Part shown: positions 8,207 to 16,073 of the stretch, piece by piece
Layout: every line of letters begins with the position of its first letter
Numbering within the stretch: the stretch's first letter is position 1
From: F23-D06 sp045130275
Lineage (GTDB): Bacteria > Bacteroidota > Bacteroidia > Bacteroidales > WCHB1-69
NCBI GenBank assembly: GCA_045130275.1
Contig: JBGUPL010000029.1
Span: forward strand, 1-64,000
Reading direction: 5' to 3'
DNA length: 64,000 nt
Translations under genes and position numbers: made by a program
The notes under the pieces: generated by a model
The model's database searches: none
The model's input: the letters and a program-made list of their open reading frames with translations, nothing else
Told to the model about the DNA's origin: nothing

Positions 8207-8417
8207 CACTCAGTACACCGTCTATGAGGGTCCCGACGCCGTGCAGCAACCGGCGGGCCGTGTGGGCAATCCCTTGGACATCGCCAACATGGTGCTGTAT
8301 CTTTGCTCTGACAAGGCCGGCTTCATCACCGGCGAGAACATCTGCATCGACGGCGGAATGACCCGCCAGATGATCTACCACGGGGACAATGGGTGGAGGT
8401 TGTCACCAATGGAATGA
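8109..8417 (+). pseudogene. 3' part of a short-chain dehydrogenase gene (copy 2)
   Basis: Reads AAKGGIAALNHALAVSLAG, then RVNSISPGWIDT and ITGENICIDGGMTRQ, the region from just after the catalytic Tyr-x3-Lys to the C-terminus of a classical SDR (~100 residues). The Rossmann half and catalytic Tyr are missing. A GTG or internal ATG could start translation (8172 onward stays open) but no working enzyme could result. Confidence 0.8.
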
Positions 8418-8528
8418 TGATGGAAGAAAAGCGACAATGCCGTATTATGTGTGGCACCGAAACAAAGTGCTCAAACCTGACGTGAAAATATTTTTTTCGA
8501 ACAACTGTCGCATAATCAAAATTTATTG

Positions 8529-8536
8529 TATTTTTG
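8529..8536 (+). promoter_or_regulatory. -7 box of the first AAA ATPase gene
   Basis: TATTTTTG followed by CAGC, with an AT-rich -33 region. It is 52 bp upstream of the ATG at 8588. Confidence 0.5.
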
Positions 8537-8587
8537 CAGCGCCGTTGCGGATATTCCTGAAAAATCCGCAACATCACTGCGGAAATT

Positions 8588-9736
8588 ATGTTCGTTATGT
8601 ACCATAGAATATTCGATATTGAGAACCGTTTGGACGAGGCTATGTTCTTGTTCGGAGGCCGTCAGGTGGGAAAGTCAACGCTGTTGAAAGAGCGTTTCCC
8701 GAAGGCTGTTTACTTCGACCTCCTGAACTCTGAGTTGAGAAATCGATTCCGTCAGCACCCTGAAGTTTTTCGTGAATCGTTGCTGCGTTATCCGCCAGAG
8801 ACGTTAGTCATCGTGGATGAAATTCAAAAAGTACCCGACTTGTTGGATGAAGTCCATTGGCTGATGGTGAACAAGGGGCTTTTCTTTATTCTTAGCGGCT
8901 CCAGTGCCCGAAAGCTGAAAAAGAGCGGTGCCAACAATCTCGGCGGGCGGGCTATTCCTGAAACGCTATTCCCTTTGGTCAGTGCGGAGATTCCGGATTA
9001 CAATCTCGAAAGAGCTGTACAAAACGGTATGATTCCGCGGCACTATATGGTCGCGAACGCCCGCAACCGCCTCAAATCCTATATCGAACTCTATCTGAAA
9101 GAGGAAATCATAGAAGAGGCCGTTGTACAAAATGTGGATGACTTTGTCCGTTTTCTGGAGGTGGCCGCTATCTCGGACGGCGAAATACTCAATTATGAGA
9201 ACGTGGCCACGGATTGTGGCGTTTCCGCAAACACGGTCAAAGCTTATTACAAGATACTTTGTGACACGTTGTTAGGCTTTGAGGTGCCCGCATATACAAA
9301 AGTCATCAAACGAAAATTGACCAAGGCTTCGCGATTCTATTTCTTTGACGTGGGCATCGCCAACTATCTGACCGGTCGTCATCATCTCGCTCCCAAAACA
9401 CCAGAATACGGTCATGCCTTCGAGCATCTTGTGATGCAGGAGATTGTGGCGTATCTCGGTTACAGCGATAGCGAGGAAAAGTTGGCGTATTGGCATACGT
9501 ACGACAATCTGGAGGTGGACGCTGTCATCGGGGATGCGCGGGTGGCCATCGAAATCAAATCGACCGATTCGGTTCAAGCAAGTCACAAGAAAGGTCTTGC
9601 CGAATTTGCCAAGGAGCACCCCAACGTCAGGCAGATTATAGTTTCCCGCGACCGGGTCACCCGACGGAGCGGGGATGTCGATTTGTATTATGTGACGGAC
9701 TTTTTCAAAGAATTGTGGGAAGGGATGATTATTTAA
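8588..9736 (+). CDS. AAA-family ATPase with DUF4143 domain
   Basis: 382 residues, the usual length for this family. Walker A GGRQVGKST is at residues 23-31 and Walker B TLVIVDEIQ near 72-80; SGSSARKLK is the sensor region, followed by the LGGRA motif. The C-terminal half (from ~200) is the DUF4143 part, ending in a restriction-like fold segment (EVDAVIGDARVAIEIKS, with a D...ExK pattern). The biological role of the family is poorly defined; members are frequent in accessory DNA of Bacteroidetes. A paralogue-type protein is at 36958-38163, with low overall identity. An ATG at 8597 is an alternative start. Confidence 0.85.
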   Translation: MFVMYHRIFDIENRLDEAMFLFGGRQVGKSTLLKERFPKAVYFDLLNSELRNRFRQHPEVFRESLLRYPPETLVIVDEIQKVPDLLDEVHWLMVNKGLFFILSGSSARKLKKSGANNLGGRAIPETLFPLVSAEIPDYNLERAVQNGMIPRHYMVANARNRLKSYIELYLKEEIIEEAVVQNVDDFVRFLEVAAISDGEILNYENVATDCGVSANTVKAYYKILCDTLLGFEVPAYTKVIKRKLTKASRFYFFDVGIANYLTGRHHLAPKTPEYGHAFEHLVMQEIVAYLGYSDSEEKLAYWHTYDNLEVDAVIGDARVAIEIKSTDSVQASHKKGLAEFAKEHPNVRQIIVSRDRVTRRSGDVDLYYVTDFFKELWEGMII

Positions 9737-9802
9737 GTAGTCGTCAAACTGCAATCTTTCGTTTTTTTACATCATATAGGTGAAAGATAAACATCAGAGA
9801 TT

Positions 9803-10330
9803 ATGAATAAAACAATGAATAAAGACATCGTGTTCACTGCCAAAAAAGGCGCAGGGTTTATGATTGGTGTCTCGATCTTTGTTTTGACATTCATTGTTTG
9901 GGGTATTGTGGAAAGCATAACGGACAGCGTAAGTACAATTGGTGAAAAAGTGCTGACGTATGCAATACTTTTAACTCTTTTGGTCTATTTCAGCTGTCTT
10001 TTGGTTTATAGCATCAACATGCTTAAGGCAACAATAAATATAGGTCCAAAGTTCTTGGTATTGAACTGTGCAAGTAATAAAACGAAAAGGTGTTGGAATC
10101 CTTTCCGTCTCGACTATATCAAAAGCGACCTTATCGTTGAGATACCATGGCAGTCCATCCTTCAAATCAAATACATTGAAGGAAGGGGAGGAATTAATAG
10201 AGTTAGGATTGTGACAACAGACAATCAAATTTACGAAATGAATCTATGGTATTTTAGTACGGATGTCACTCAAAAAATGAACAAATACATACAAAAGTTT
10301 AATATCAATAGTATCACCACTTACAAATAA
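9803..10330 (+). CDS. Two-helix membrane protein, PH-like C-terminus
   Basis: 175 residues. Two transmembrane segments (FMIGVSIFVLTFIVWGIV, residues ~17-35, and YAILLTLLVYFSCLLVY) precede a cytosolic region with strands typical of bacterial PH-like proteins (VEIPWQSILQIKYIEG, INRVRIVTTDNQIYEM). It may act at the inner membrane; no specific function is readable. AT content is higher than in neighbouring housekeeping-type genes, consistent with accessory origin. An alternative ATG lies four codons downstream (9815). Confidence 0.55.
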   Translation: MNKTMNKDIVFTAKKGAGFMIGVSIFVLTFIVWGIVESITDSVSTIGEKVLTYAILLTLLVYFSCLLVYSINMLKATINIGPKFLVLNCASNKTKRCWNPFRLDYIKSDLIVEIPWQSILQIKYIEGRGGINRVRIVTTDNQIYEMNLWYFSTDVTQKMNKYIQKFNINSITTYK

Positions 10331-10364
10331 TAAAATAACTCAAACAGAAAGCCGAAACGGTTGA

Positions 10365-10928
10365 TCATTTCCTCGCCGTCGCGCACAGCCACCGCTTTTC
10401 CTCGTTTACCATAATGTTGAGGTCGCGGAAGCCGACATTCGTCAGATGGTGCCGTACTTCTTCCGAAGTGTAGGTGTGCATGCCCTCGATCATGCTCTCC
10501 CATTTGGCATCCATTTCGCCGCGGCCGTCTGACTCGTTTACGATGACGAATTGACCGCCGGGTTTCAGCACCCTTTTCACCTCGTTGAAGCAGTGCTCGA
10601 TGTCGGGCCAAAAGTAGATGGTCTCGAAGGCAGTCACTAGATCGAACGTGCCTTCATTGAACGGGAGGTTGGCGACATTGCCTTCCAAAACCTCGCTGCG
10701 GCCTTCCTGTATGGCTTTGGCGTTCACTTTCGTTGATTTTCGTACGGATACCGGCGAGAAATCGATACCTGTGACGGTTCCCTGGAGGGTGCGTTGCAGC
10801 AGCCGGGCGATATTCGCGCCTCCGCCACACCCGATGTCGAGAATGTGGTCGTCGCGGCCAATCGTCACCATTGCCAACGCCCAATTCGCCATCTCAGCGT
10901 GACCGCCGCCGTTCATTCCATTCACCAT
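10365..10928 (-). CDS. Class I SAM-dependent methyltransferase
   Basis: 187 residues. Motif I is DIGCGGGANI (residues ~36-45), the acidic end of strand 2 is GIDFSP, motif II-like is FDLVTAFETIYFW, and post-motif is LKPGGQFVIVNESD. The substrate is unknown. The chosen ATG is internal to the usual family start: the DNA just upstream reads KPEVFLGKI in the same frame, as family members usually begin, but the nearby ATG at 10963 is out of frame by one base. The gene may have suffered a 1-nt change and now restart at 10928. It is followed at 11003 by another methyltransferase in the same direction. Confidence 0.75.
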   Translation of the reverse strand: MVNGMNGGGHAEMANWALAMVTIGRDDHILDIGCGGGANIARLLQRTLQGTVTGIDFSPVSVRKSTKVNAKAIQEGRSEVLEGNVANLPFNEGTFDLVTAFETIYFWPDIEHCFNEVKRVLKPGGQFVIVNESDGRGEMDAKWESMIEGMHTYTSEEVRHHLTNVGFRDLNIMVNEEKRWLCATARK

Positions 10929-11002
10929 TATTTTGCCTAAAAAGACCTCCGGCTTTCTGGCATTGCTGAAAAATTAGCTCAAGAGTCCCATAATTTGTGT
11001 GT

Positions 11003-11797
11003 TTATTTCTTTCCTTTTAAGATGGCCGACCCGATCAAGGTCATCCATTTGGCCTCCCACGGGGACATGAACATGCCGTTGGTGGTGTCAATAAGCTCCA
11101 CCTCCTCATAGCCCATCTCTTTCAATCGTTGCACAAAGGCACGCATATCGCCGTACATCATGCGCGAGAAGACGTCGTGGATGGCGAAGGTGCCGCCTTT
11201 CTTCAGCACGCGCAGTGTTTCCAACAAAATGGCCTGCCGGTCGCGGCTGGGGATGTTGTGATAGACATAGTTGCTGGTCACCGCGTCGAAAGTCTCGTCC
11301 GGGAAATCCAGTTTCAGCGCATTGCCTTTGGCGAAAGAAGTGCGGTCGTCCACCTCTTCGGCCTTTGCGTTTTCCTCGCAAAGCGTCTGGCTGTAGGAGG
11401 CATATTCCGCGCCCCATCGGTCGATGCCGACCATTCTGGCTTGGGGGTTGCGCTTGGCGACGGCGATAGTCAACGCACCGCTGCCGCAACCCACATCGAG
11501 ACCTTTACCGCCCTCGGGAAGGGTGACATGCTGCGAAAGACCCTCAATGATCTGTTTCGACATCTGTCGTTTCCCGTCGTATGAGAAAGCCCTGTGCAAC
11601 AGCCACATCCACAATGCAATCAATGCCAATGCGATGGCGAGCACGAGGAAGACGATTTTCAGGATGGTCTTCAAAGTGCCGGCGGCAAGCAGGCCGCTCA
11701 CGCCAAAGATAAGGAACAAAACGAGGCTGGCCACCGCCCCGCCCAAAGTCCCTAAAATCATACCTTTCGGAATCCAGTTTTTGTAATTCGGTTTCAT
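11003..11797 (-). CDS. Membrane-anchored SAM-dependent methyltransferase
   Basis: 264 residues from the ATG at 11797. This start is preferred because a -7-like box (GATTTTTG, reverse strand, 11825-11832) lies just upstream and inside the longer frame. Two hydrophobic segments at the N-terminus (GMILGTLGGAVASLVLFLIF and a second near residue 55) anchor the protein. The methyltransferase domain follows: motif I LDVGCGSGALTI, GIDRWGAEY, FDAVTSNYVYHN, LKKGGTFAIHD. The substrate is unknown; lipids or membrane-associated molecules are plausible but unproven. It probably forms a unit with 10365-10928. Confidence 0.75.
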   Translation of the reverse strand: MKPNYKNWIPKGMILGTLGGAVASLVLFLIFGVSGLLAAGTLKTILKIVFLVLAIALALIALWMWLLHRAFSYDGKRQMSKQIIEGLSQHVTLPEGGKGLDVGCGSGALTIAVAKRNPQARMVGIDRWGAEYASYSQTLCEENAKAEEVDDRTSFAKGNALKLDFPDETFDAVTSNYVYHNIPSRDRQAILLETLRVLKKGGTFAIHDVFSRMMYGDMRAFVQRLKEMGYEEVELIDTTNGMFMSPWEAKWMTLIGSAILKGKK

Positions 11798-11959
11798 AAT
11801 CTGTCCTTTTGATATTTCCGACGGCAAAAATCCGATTTCCTGAACGTGGGAATATCCCAATAAGTGGGTATTTTCGGAAAGTATATTCATTGTAAATTGG
11901 AATCCCAAACTATACCAAGGCCTACTTCAAAACATCTCGCCCATTTTCGGTAAATATTG

Positions 11960-11967
11960 TATCTTTG
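11960..11967 (+). promoter_or_regulatory. -7 box of the sirtuin gene
   Basis: TATCTTTG followed by CAC, 16 bp before the ATG at 11984. Confidence 0.6.
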
Positions 11968-11983
11968 CACTTCAAAACAATGA

Positions 11984-12856
11984 ATGATGACGGAAATTGA
12001 AAAACTACATAAAGCCTTACTCGAAGCCGACGCCATCGTCGTCGGCGCCGGTGCGGGGCTCTCCACCTCGGCGGGCTTCACCTATTCCGGTGAGCGCTTC
12101 CAGCGGCACTTTGCCGACTTCATCCGCCAATACGGCTTCACCGACATGTACTCGGCGGGCTTCTATCCGTTTCCCTCCGAGGAGGAACATTGGGCCTATT
12201 GGAGCCGCCATATCTACTACAACCGCTACGTGCCCGCCCCGAAGCCCGTCTATGACAACCTGCTCAAACTGCTGAAAGACAAGGACTATTTCGTCATCAC
12301 CACCAATGTCGATCACCAGTTCCAGAAGGTAGGATTTGACAAACAGCGGTTGTTCTACACGCAGGGCGACTACGGTCTGTTCCAATGCGCAACGCCATGT
12401 CACCAGAAGACGTACGATAACGAGGAGATTATTAAAAAGATGATTGCGCAACAAGAAAATATGCGTATCCCGACGGAATTGATTCCCCGTTGCCCCGTTT
12501 GTGGCGGCAAAATGACGGTAAACCTGCGTTCCGACGAGACCTTCGTGGAGGACGAGGGTTGGCACACCGCCTCGCAACGCTACACCGATTTCCTCACGCG
12601 CCATAAGGACGGTGGCTCTGTAGAGACGCAAAATTTTGCGTCTCTACTCTTCCTCGACCTCGGCAGCGGCAGCAATACCCCCATCATCTTCAAGATTCCC
12701 TTCATCAAGATGACCATGCAGAACCCCAACGCCATATACGCCACCGTCAACCTCGGCGAGGCGTTCACCGTGGACCCCATCGCGGATAGGTCGATTGTAA
12801 TAGATGGGGATATAGCGGATGTGTTGGAGAAATTAAGAATGATGAATGATGAATGA
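11984..12856 (+). CDS. Class M sirtuin (SirTM), protein ADP-ribosyltransferase type
   Basis: 290 residues. NAD-binding motif GAGAGLSTSAG is at residues 21-31 and TTNVDHQF at 106-113. The four zinc cysteines are C135, C139, C170 and C173 (CATPC, CPVC). The catalytic His of deacetylating sirtuins is replaced by Gln in YTQGDYG (Q127), the signature of the microbial SirTM class, which ADP-ribosylates a lipoylated GcvH-like protein. Members normally sit next to a zinc macrodomain hydrolase, a GcvH-like protein and a lipoate ligase. Here the macrodomain gene is 3.8 kb away (16699) and the other two are absent. Residues ~213-221 (VETQNFASL) come from an inserted palindromic repeat. Confidence 0.88.
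   Translation: MMTEIEKLHKALLEADAIVVGAGAGLSTSAGFTYSGERFQRHFADFIRQYGFTDMYSAGFYPFPSEEEHWAYWSRHIYYNRYVPAPKPVYDNLLKLLKDKDYFVITTNVDHQFQKVGFDKQRLFYTQGDYGLFQCATPCHQKTYDNEEIIKKMIAQQENMRIPTELIPRCPVCGGKMTVNLRSDETFVEDEGWHTASQRYTDFLTRHKDGGSVETQNFASLLFLDLGSGSNTPIIFKIPFIKMTMQNPNAIYATVNLGEAFTVDPIADRSIVIDGDIADVLEKLRMMNDE
12620..12647. repeat. Perfect 28-bp palindrome inside the sirtuin gene
   Basis: GTAGAGACGCAAAA followed by its exact reverse complement. It lies in frame between HKDGGS and LFLDLG and adds about nine residues. It belongs to the GTAGAGACG family seen also at 15334 and 29355. The frame is preserved because both sides remain recognisable as sirtuin. Confidence 0.9.
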
Positions 12857-12882
12857 AAGGGTACGGATGTGGTATTATTTTG

Positions 12883-12890
12883 TATTTTTG
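12883..12890 (+). promoter_or_regulatory. -7 box ahead of the nested hairpin
   Basis: TATTTTTG followed by CAG, with TTATTTTG just upstream. It is ~70 bp before the outer arm of the hairpin at 12959 and would transcribe it. No other gene starts nearby. Confidence 0.55.
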
Positions 12891-12958
12891 CAGATTCAAA
12901 TTAGAGAAATAGAATATTAACGAATAATAATGCCTATGAGAAAAACCGCATAACCCGT

Positions 12959-13172
12959 TTATGCACACCATAGAATAGAAAAAAGCGAAGTAGCTTGTAC
13001 ACTGGATGCTTTGAAACTTGGACACTTTCAAAAATTCCTCTCAGAGTAAAGCGACAACGCTCCCGCCATATGGCGTGGGCTTTACTCGTTGTAATTGGGA
13101 GGAATCGGTAGTCCAAGACCGCAAAGCATCCAATGAAGGCGAAAAAGTGCCACGCTTTTTTTGTGTGCATAA
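12959..13172 (+). ncRNA. Long nested hairpin, candidate structured RNA (6S/Bacteroidales-1-like shape)
   Basis: Arms pair from outside in: TTATGCACAC (12959-12968) with 13163-13172; AAAAAAGCG (12979-12987) with 13153-13161; TGGATGCTTTG (13003-13013) with 13122-13132; CTTGGAC (13017-13023) with 13111-13117; ATTCCTC (13034-13040) with 13099-13105; AGTAAAGC (13045-13052) with 13079-13086; a terminal CGCCATATGGCG at 13064-13075. A larger internal bubble separates the second and third stems. It has its own upstream promoter and no good open frame. The overall shape recalls 6S RNA, but a mobile palindromic element or a leader of the FN3 gene is also possible. Confidence 0.5.
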
Positions 13173-13261
13173 CATTACACCTTATCTTTCGGCACATTAT
13201 TATTCAGCTTTTCAAAAACCGATGGTGCCGGATGGAATATAACACGGCGATAGTAGTATTA

Positions 13262-15004
13262 ATGAAAAAAACTATATTTTTAGCAACAATTCTTTGTCTC
13301 ATTGCCATTGTGGGGTGCAAGAAAGAACATTATTATTATATTGATGTTCGTTCCGATAACGCTGCATGTTCGGTGACGGGAAGTGGAACCTACAAAGAGG
13401 GTTCAAGCATAGTAATTTCTGCTCAACCGGCTAATGGTTATATTTTTAAGAAATGGAATGATGGAAACACTCAGGACTCAAGATATATTAGTGTTTGGGG
13501 TGATGCCACCTATATTGCATATTTTGAAGAACAAAATACAAATATATCCGCTCCGACTGGTGTTACAGCTTCTATTTACGAGGACGAAGACGGTGTTTTT
13601 GTTTATGTTAAATGGAACAGCGTTTCTAACGCAGTAAAATACAACATTTATTACTCCCAAACAAGCAGTGGCTCCTATTCCAACATAGGAAATGTAACGA
13701 GTAATTATTGTTATATTACGAACCCTAATACGCATAATTATGTTAAAGTAACTGCTGTTAATAGTAATGGAACAGAAAGCAACATGAGTAATTATGCTTA
13801 CTGCTATTACAATGGTGGCGGCGGTGGCGGTGGAACGACCGTTCCCAATGCTCCTACTGGGGTTACAGCCACAAATGTGGGAACATCTTCATCACCACAA
13901 ATCGAAATATCATGGAATTCGGTATCCAATGCAACAAGTTATAAAGTGTATAGAAGTTCTTCTGCCAGTGGTACATATTCGCTGTTGGGGTCAACATCAA
14001 GTACTTACCAGTATGATAACAATCCCATGTCTGGATACAATTATTACAAAGTGAAAGCTGTGAATAGCGCGGGTGAGAGTTCTTACAGCTCCTATGCCTA
14101 TTATAACAACACTGGTGGTGGCGGCGGAACAACCGTTCCCAATGCTCCTACTGGGGTTACAGCCACAAATGTAGGGACATCTACATCGCCGCAAATTGAA
14201 ATATCATGGAATTCGGTATCCAATGCAACAAGTTATAAGGTGTATAGAAGTTCTTCTGCCAGTGGTACATATTCGCTATTAGGTTCTACATCAAGCACCT
14301 ACAAGTATGACAACAATCCCATGTCTGGATACAATTATTACAAAGTGAAAGCTGTAAATAGCGCGGGTGAGAGCTCATATAGTTCTTATGCTTATTATAA
14401 CAATACTGGCGGCGGTGGAGGTGGCACATCGTATTCTCCTTGTCCACCTACTGTTTCTGTTAGCGGAACATCTACACAAACGGTTACATGGACAGTTCCT
14501 ACAAGTTATGGGTGTGGGACACCAACTTCATTTGAAGTTTATAAATATGCACCATGTTCAAGTACTTGGGAATTGAAAACAACGACAACGTCTCATACAT
14601 ACAATTGTTCATCTTCCAATATTCACCCAGGATATAATAAATACATTGTAAAAGCTATAAATAGTCAAGGAAGTGCTCAAAGTACGATGGCGATCAGCAC
14701 ATTAGTGTCTTTGGCCAAACCTTCATCGTTTTCTGTACAAAAGCTTAGTGGTGGTTATATAAAATTCACTTGGACAGCGGTACCCAAAGCAACAGGTTAT
14801 CAAATATTTGAACATTACTCTGCCACAGGTAATTATACAATCCTCGATCAAGTCAGCGATGGGAGTACAACAACGCTAACCCTATATTATCCGGCATCAT
14901 CGGGTTCAACTCAATACTTTAAAATACGTGCATATTTTGATTGTGATGGAGTTGGAGGTCCTATTTATAGTGATTTAACTTCTTATCAGGTTGTCCATTT
15001 TTAA
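13262..15004 (+). CDS. Surface lipoprotein with InlB-type repeat and fibronectin type III domains
   Basis: 580 residues from the ATG at 13262, chosen for its SPII signal (MKKTIFLATILCLIAIVGC). After the lipid anchor comes a divergent InlB B-repeat-like module (PANGYIFKKWNDG, residues ~60-75). Five fibronectin-III-like modules follow, the first three separated by poly-Gly linkers (GGGGGGGTT). Modules two and three are near-identical, a 98-residue (294 bp) tandem duplication. The whole is Ser/Thr/Tyr/Asn-rich, typical of extracellular adhesive or binding proteins. No catalytic domain is seen. A weak promoter-like TTATCTTTC lies ~75 bp upstream, immediately after the nested hairpin. Confidence 0.75.
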   Translation: MKKTIFLATILCLIAIVGCKKEHYYYIDVRSDNAACSVTGSGTYKEGSSIVISAQPANGYIFKKWNDGNTQDSRYISVWGDATYIAYFEEQNTNISAPTGVTASIYEDEDGVFVYVKWNSVSNAVKYNIYYSQTSSGSYSNIGNVTSNYCYITNPNTHNYVKVTAVNSNGTESNMSNYAYCYYNGGGGGGGTTVPNAPTGVTATNVGTSSSPQIEISWNSVSNATSYKVYRSSSASGTYSLLGSTSSTYQYDNNPMSGYNYYKVKAVNSAGESSYSSYAYYNNTGGGGGTTVPNAPTGVTATNVGTSTSPQIEISWNSVSNATSYKVYRSSSASGTYSLLGSTSSTYKYDNNPMSGYNYYKVKAVNSAGESSYSSYAYYNNTGGGGGGTSYSPCPPTVSVSGTSTQTVTWTVPTSYGCGTPTSFEVYKYAPCSSTWELKTTTTSHTYNCSSSNIHPGYNKYIVKAINSQGSAQSTMAISTLVSLAKPSSFSVQKLSGGYIKFTWTAVPKATGYQIFEHYSATGNYTILDQVSDGSTTTLTLYYPASSGSTQYFKIRAYFDCDGVGGPIYSDLTSYQVVHF

Positions 15005-15099
15005 AACACAAACGCTCTTTCGTGTAAAAAAAGAGCTTGCTCGAATGTGATCAAGAATTCAGCCACAAAATGCCTCTAATAAACAGACTACGTAAATCT

Positions 15100-15143
15100 A
15101 AAAGAGATTCGTGCTTAAAACATGAATCTCTTTTTCTTTTTTT
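15100..15143 (+). terminator. Rho-independent terminator after the FN3 gene
   Basis: AAAGAGATTC pairs with GAATCTCTTT across a 13-nt loop, followed by TTCTTTTTTT. It ends the FN3 transcription unit and isolates it from the AbiE-type pair. Confidence 0.85.
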
Positions 15144-15333
15144 GTAAATGTTCCCTTGTCAAAGATTATCGTGACAGAAAACGTTTACCTGAACAAATCC
15201 GAATGCGAGCCCGTGCGGAAAGGGGAAACTCCGTGAAAGACTTATCGCTGTAATCCAATCACACGGAACATCATTCAGAGAATTTCGGTAAAAATCAGAA
15301 TTGCATTTCGGAAATTGCCCAAAACACAACAGT

Positions 15334-15360
15334 GTAGAGACGTGAAATTTACGTCTTCAC
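15334..15360. repeat. Degenerate GTAGAGACG palindrome
   Basis: GTAGAGACGTGAAA then TTTACGTCTTCAC, an imperfect member of the family at 12620 and 29355. It lies between genes. The 15144-15440 stretch otherwise shows no gene; it carries the promoter box at 15412. Confidence 0.6.
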
Positions 15361-15411
15361 AATTTTTCACAGAAAAGGAAGATCTATTCAAGAAGGTATG
15401 CAAAATTTTAC

Positions 15412-15419
15412 TATTTTTG
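15412..15419 (+). promoter_or_regulatory. -7 box of the AbiE-type operon
   Basis: TATTTTTG followed by CAGCC, 21 bp before the ATG at 15441. Confidence 0.55.
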
Positions 15420-15440
15420 CAGCCGGAAAGGAATCCAATA

Positions 15441-16073
15441 ATGGCAAAGAATCTTTGGAAAGAGATAGGAAACACCCCGATTGACTTTGCAACTCTGGCT
15501 GCATTTTTTCCAGAGTATAAGTGCAAGTACAATAAAATCAGTGCTTTAGAGAAAGAAGAAACCCTTCTGCGACTAAAGCAAGGGCTTTATGTGCCCACAT
15601 CGCAAGCATCGGGTCAGCTTCTGTCGGAAGGCTTAATAGCCAATCATCTATATGGTCCCTCATACGTGTCGTTGCAATATGCTTTGAGATATTATGGCTT
15701 GATTCCAGAACAAGTTTTTACAGTTTCATCCATAACAACGAAGCGTAGCCGCGTCTTCCACAATTCTTTGGCAAGATTTGAATACGTTCACACGAGTGAC
15801 GATGCTTTTAGCATTGGTGTTAGAATAGAAAAAACGATAAACGGAACCTCGTTCCTGATTGCTTCGCCAGAAAAAGCCCTCTGCGACTTGATTGCGGACA
15901 TTTCGTACCTCAATTTACGCTACAAGAATGAGATTTTGATTTGGCTGGAAGAGGACATTCGCTTCAACATGGACGAACTTTTCCGCTTCGACACGGGCAT
16001 TTTGAGAGAGTATGCGAAGGTGGGAAAGAAAAAAAATATGATTAATCAACTCATTAAAATTATTGAATCATGA
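15441..16073 (+). CDS. AbiEi-type antitoxin (type IV toxin-antitoxin)
   Basis: 210 residues from the ATG at 15441, which follows the -7 box and keeps the family length. An N-terminal winged-helix region (residues ~20-75, ending LRLKQGLYVPT) is followed by the AbiEi core (LIANHLYGPSYVSLQYALRYYGLIPE, in part) and SPEKALCDLI. In the type IV AbiE system the antitoxin represses its operon and counteracts the toxin without binding it directly. Its stop overlaps the toxin start (ATGA at 16070-16073), indicating translational coupling. Confidence 0.85.
   Translation: MAKNLWKEIGNTPIDFATLAAFFPEYKCKYNKISALEKEETLLRLKQGLYVPTSQASGQLLSEGLIANHLYGPSYVSLQYALRYYGLIPEQVFTVSSITTKRSRVFHNSLARFEYVHTSDDAFSIGVRIEKTINGTSFLIASPEKALCDLIADISYLNLRYKNEILIWLEEDIRFNMDELFRFDTGILREYAKVGKKKNMINQLIKIIES

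Noticed and set aside
11424..11786. Long plus-strand frame opposite the membrane methyltransferase
   Set aside because: It is the antisense shadow of a gene with clear methyltransferase motifs and has a Pro/Arg-rich low-complexity product.
12959..13172. Retron msr-msd RNA
   Set aside because: No reverse transcriptase gene is nearby and no conserved branching guanosine context could be recognised.
15150..15310. Possible degraded gene between the FN3 terminator and the AbiE-type operon
   Set aside because: Short readable stretches exist but none matches a family, and stops occur in all frames.
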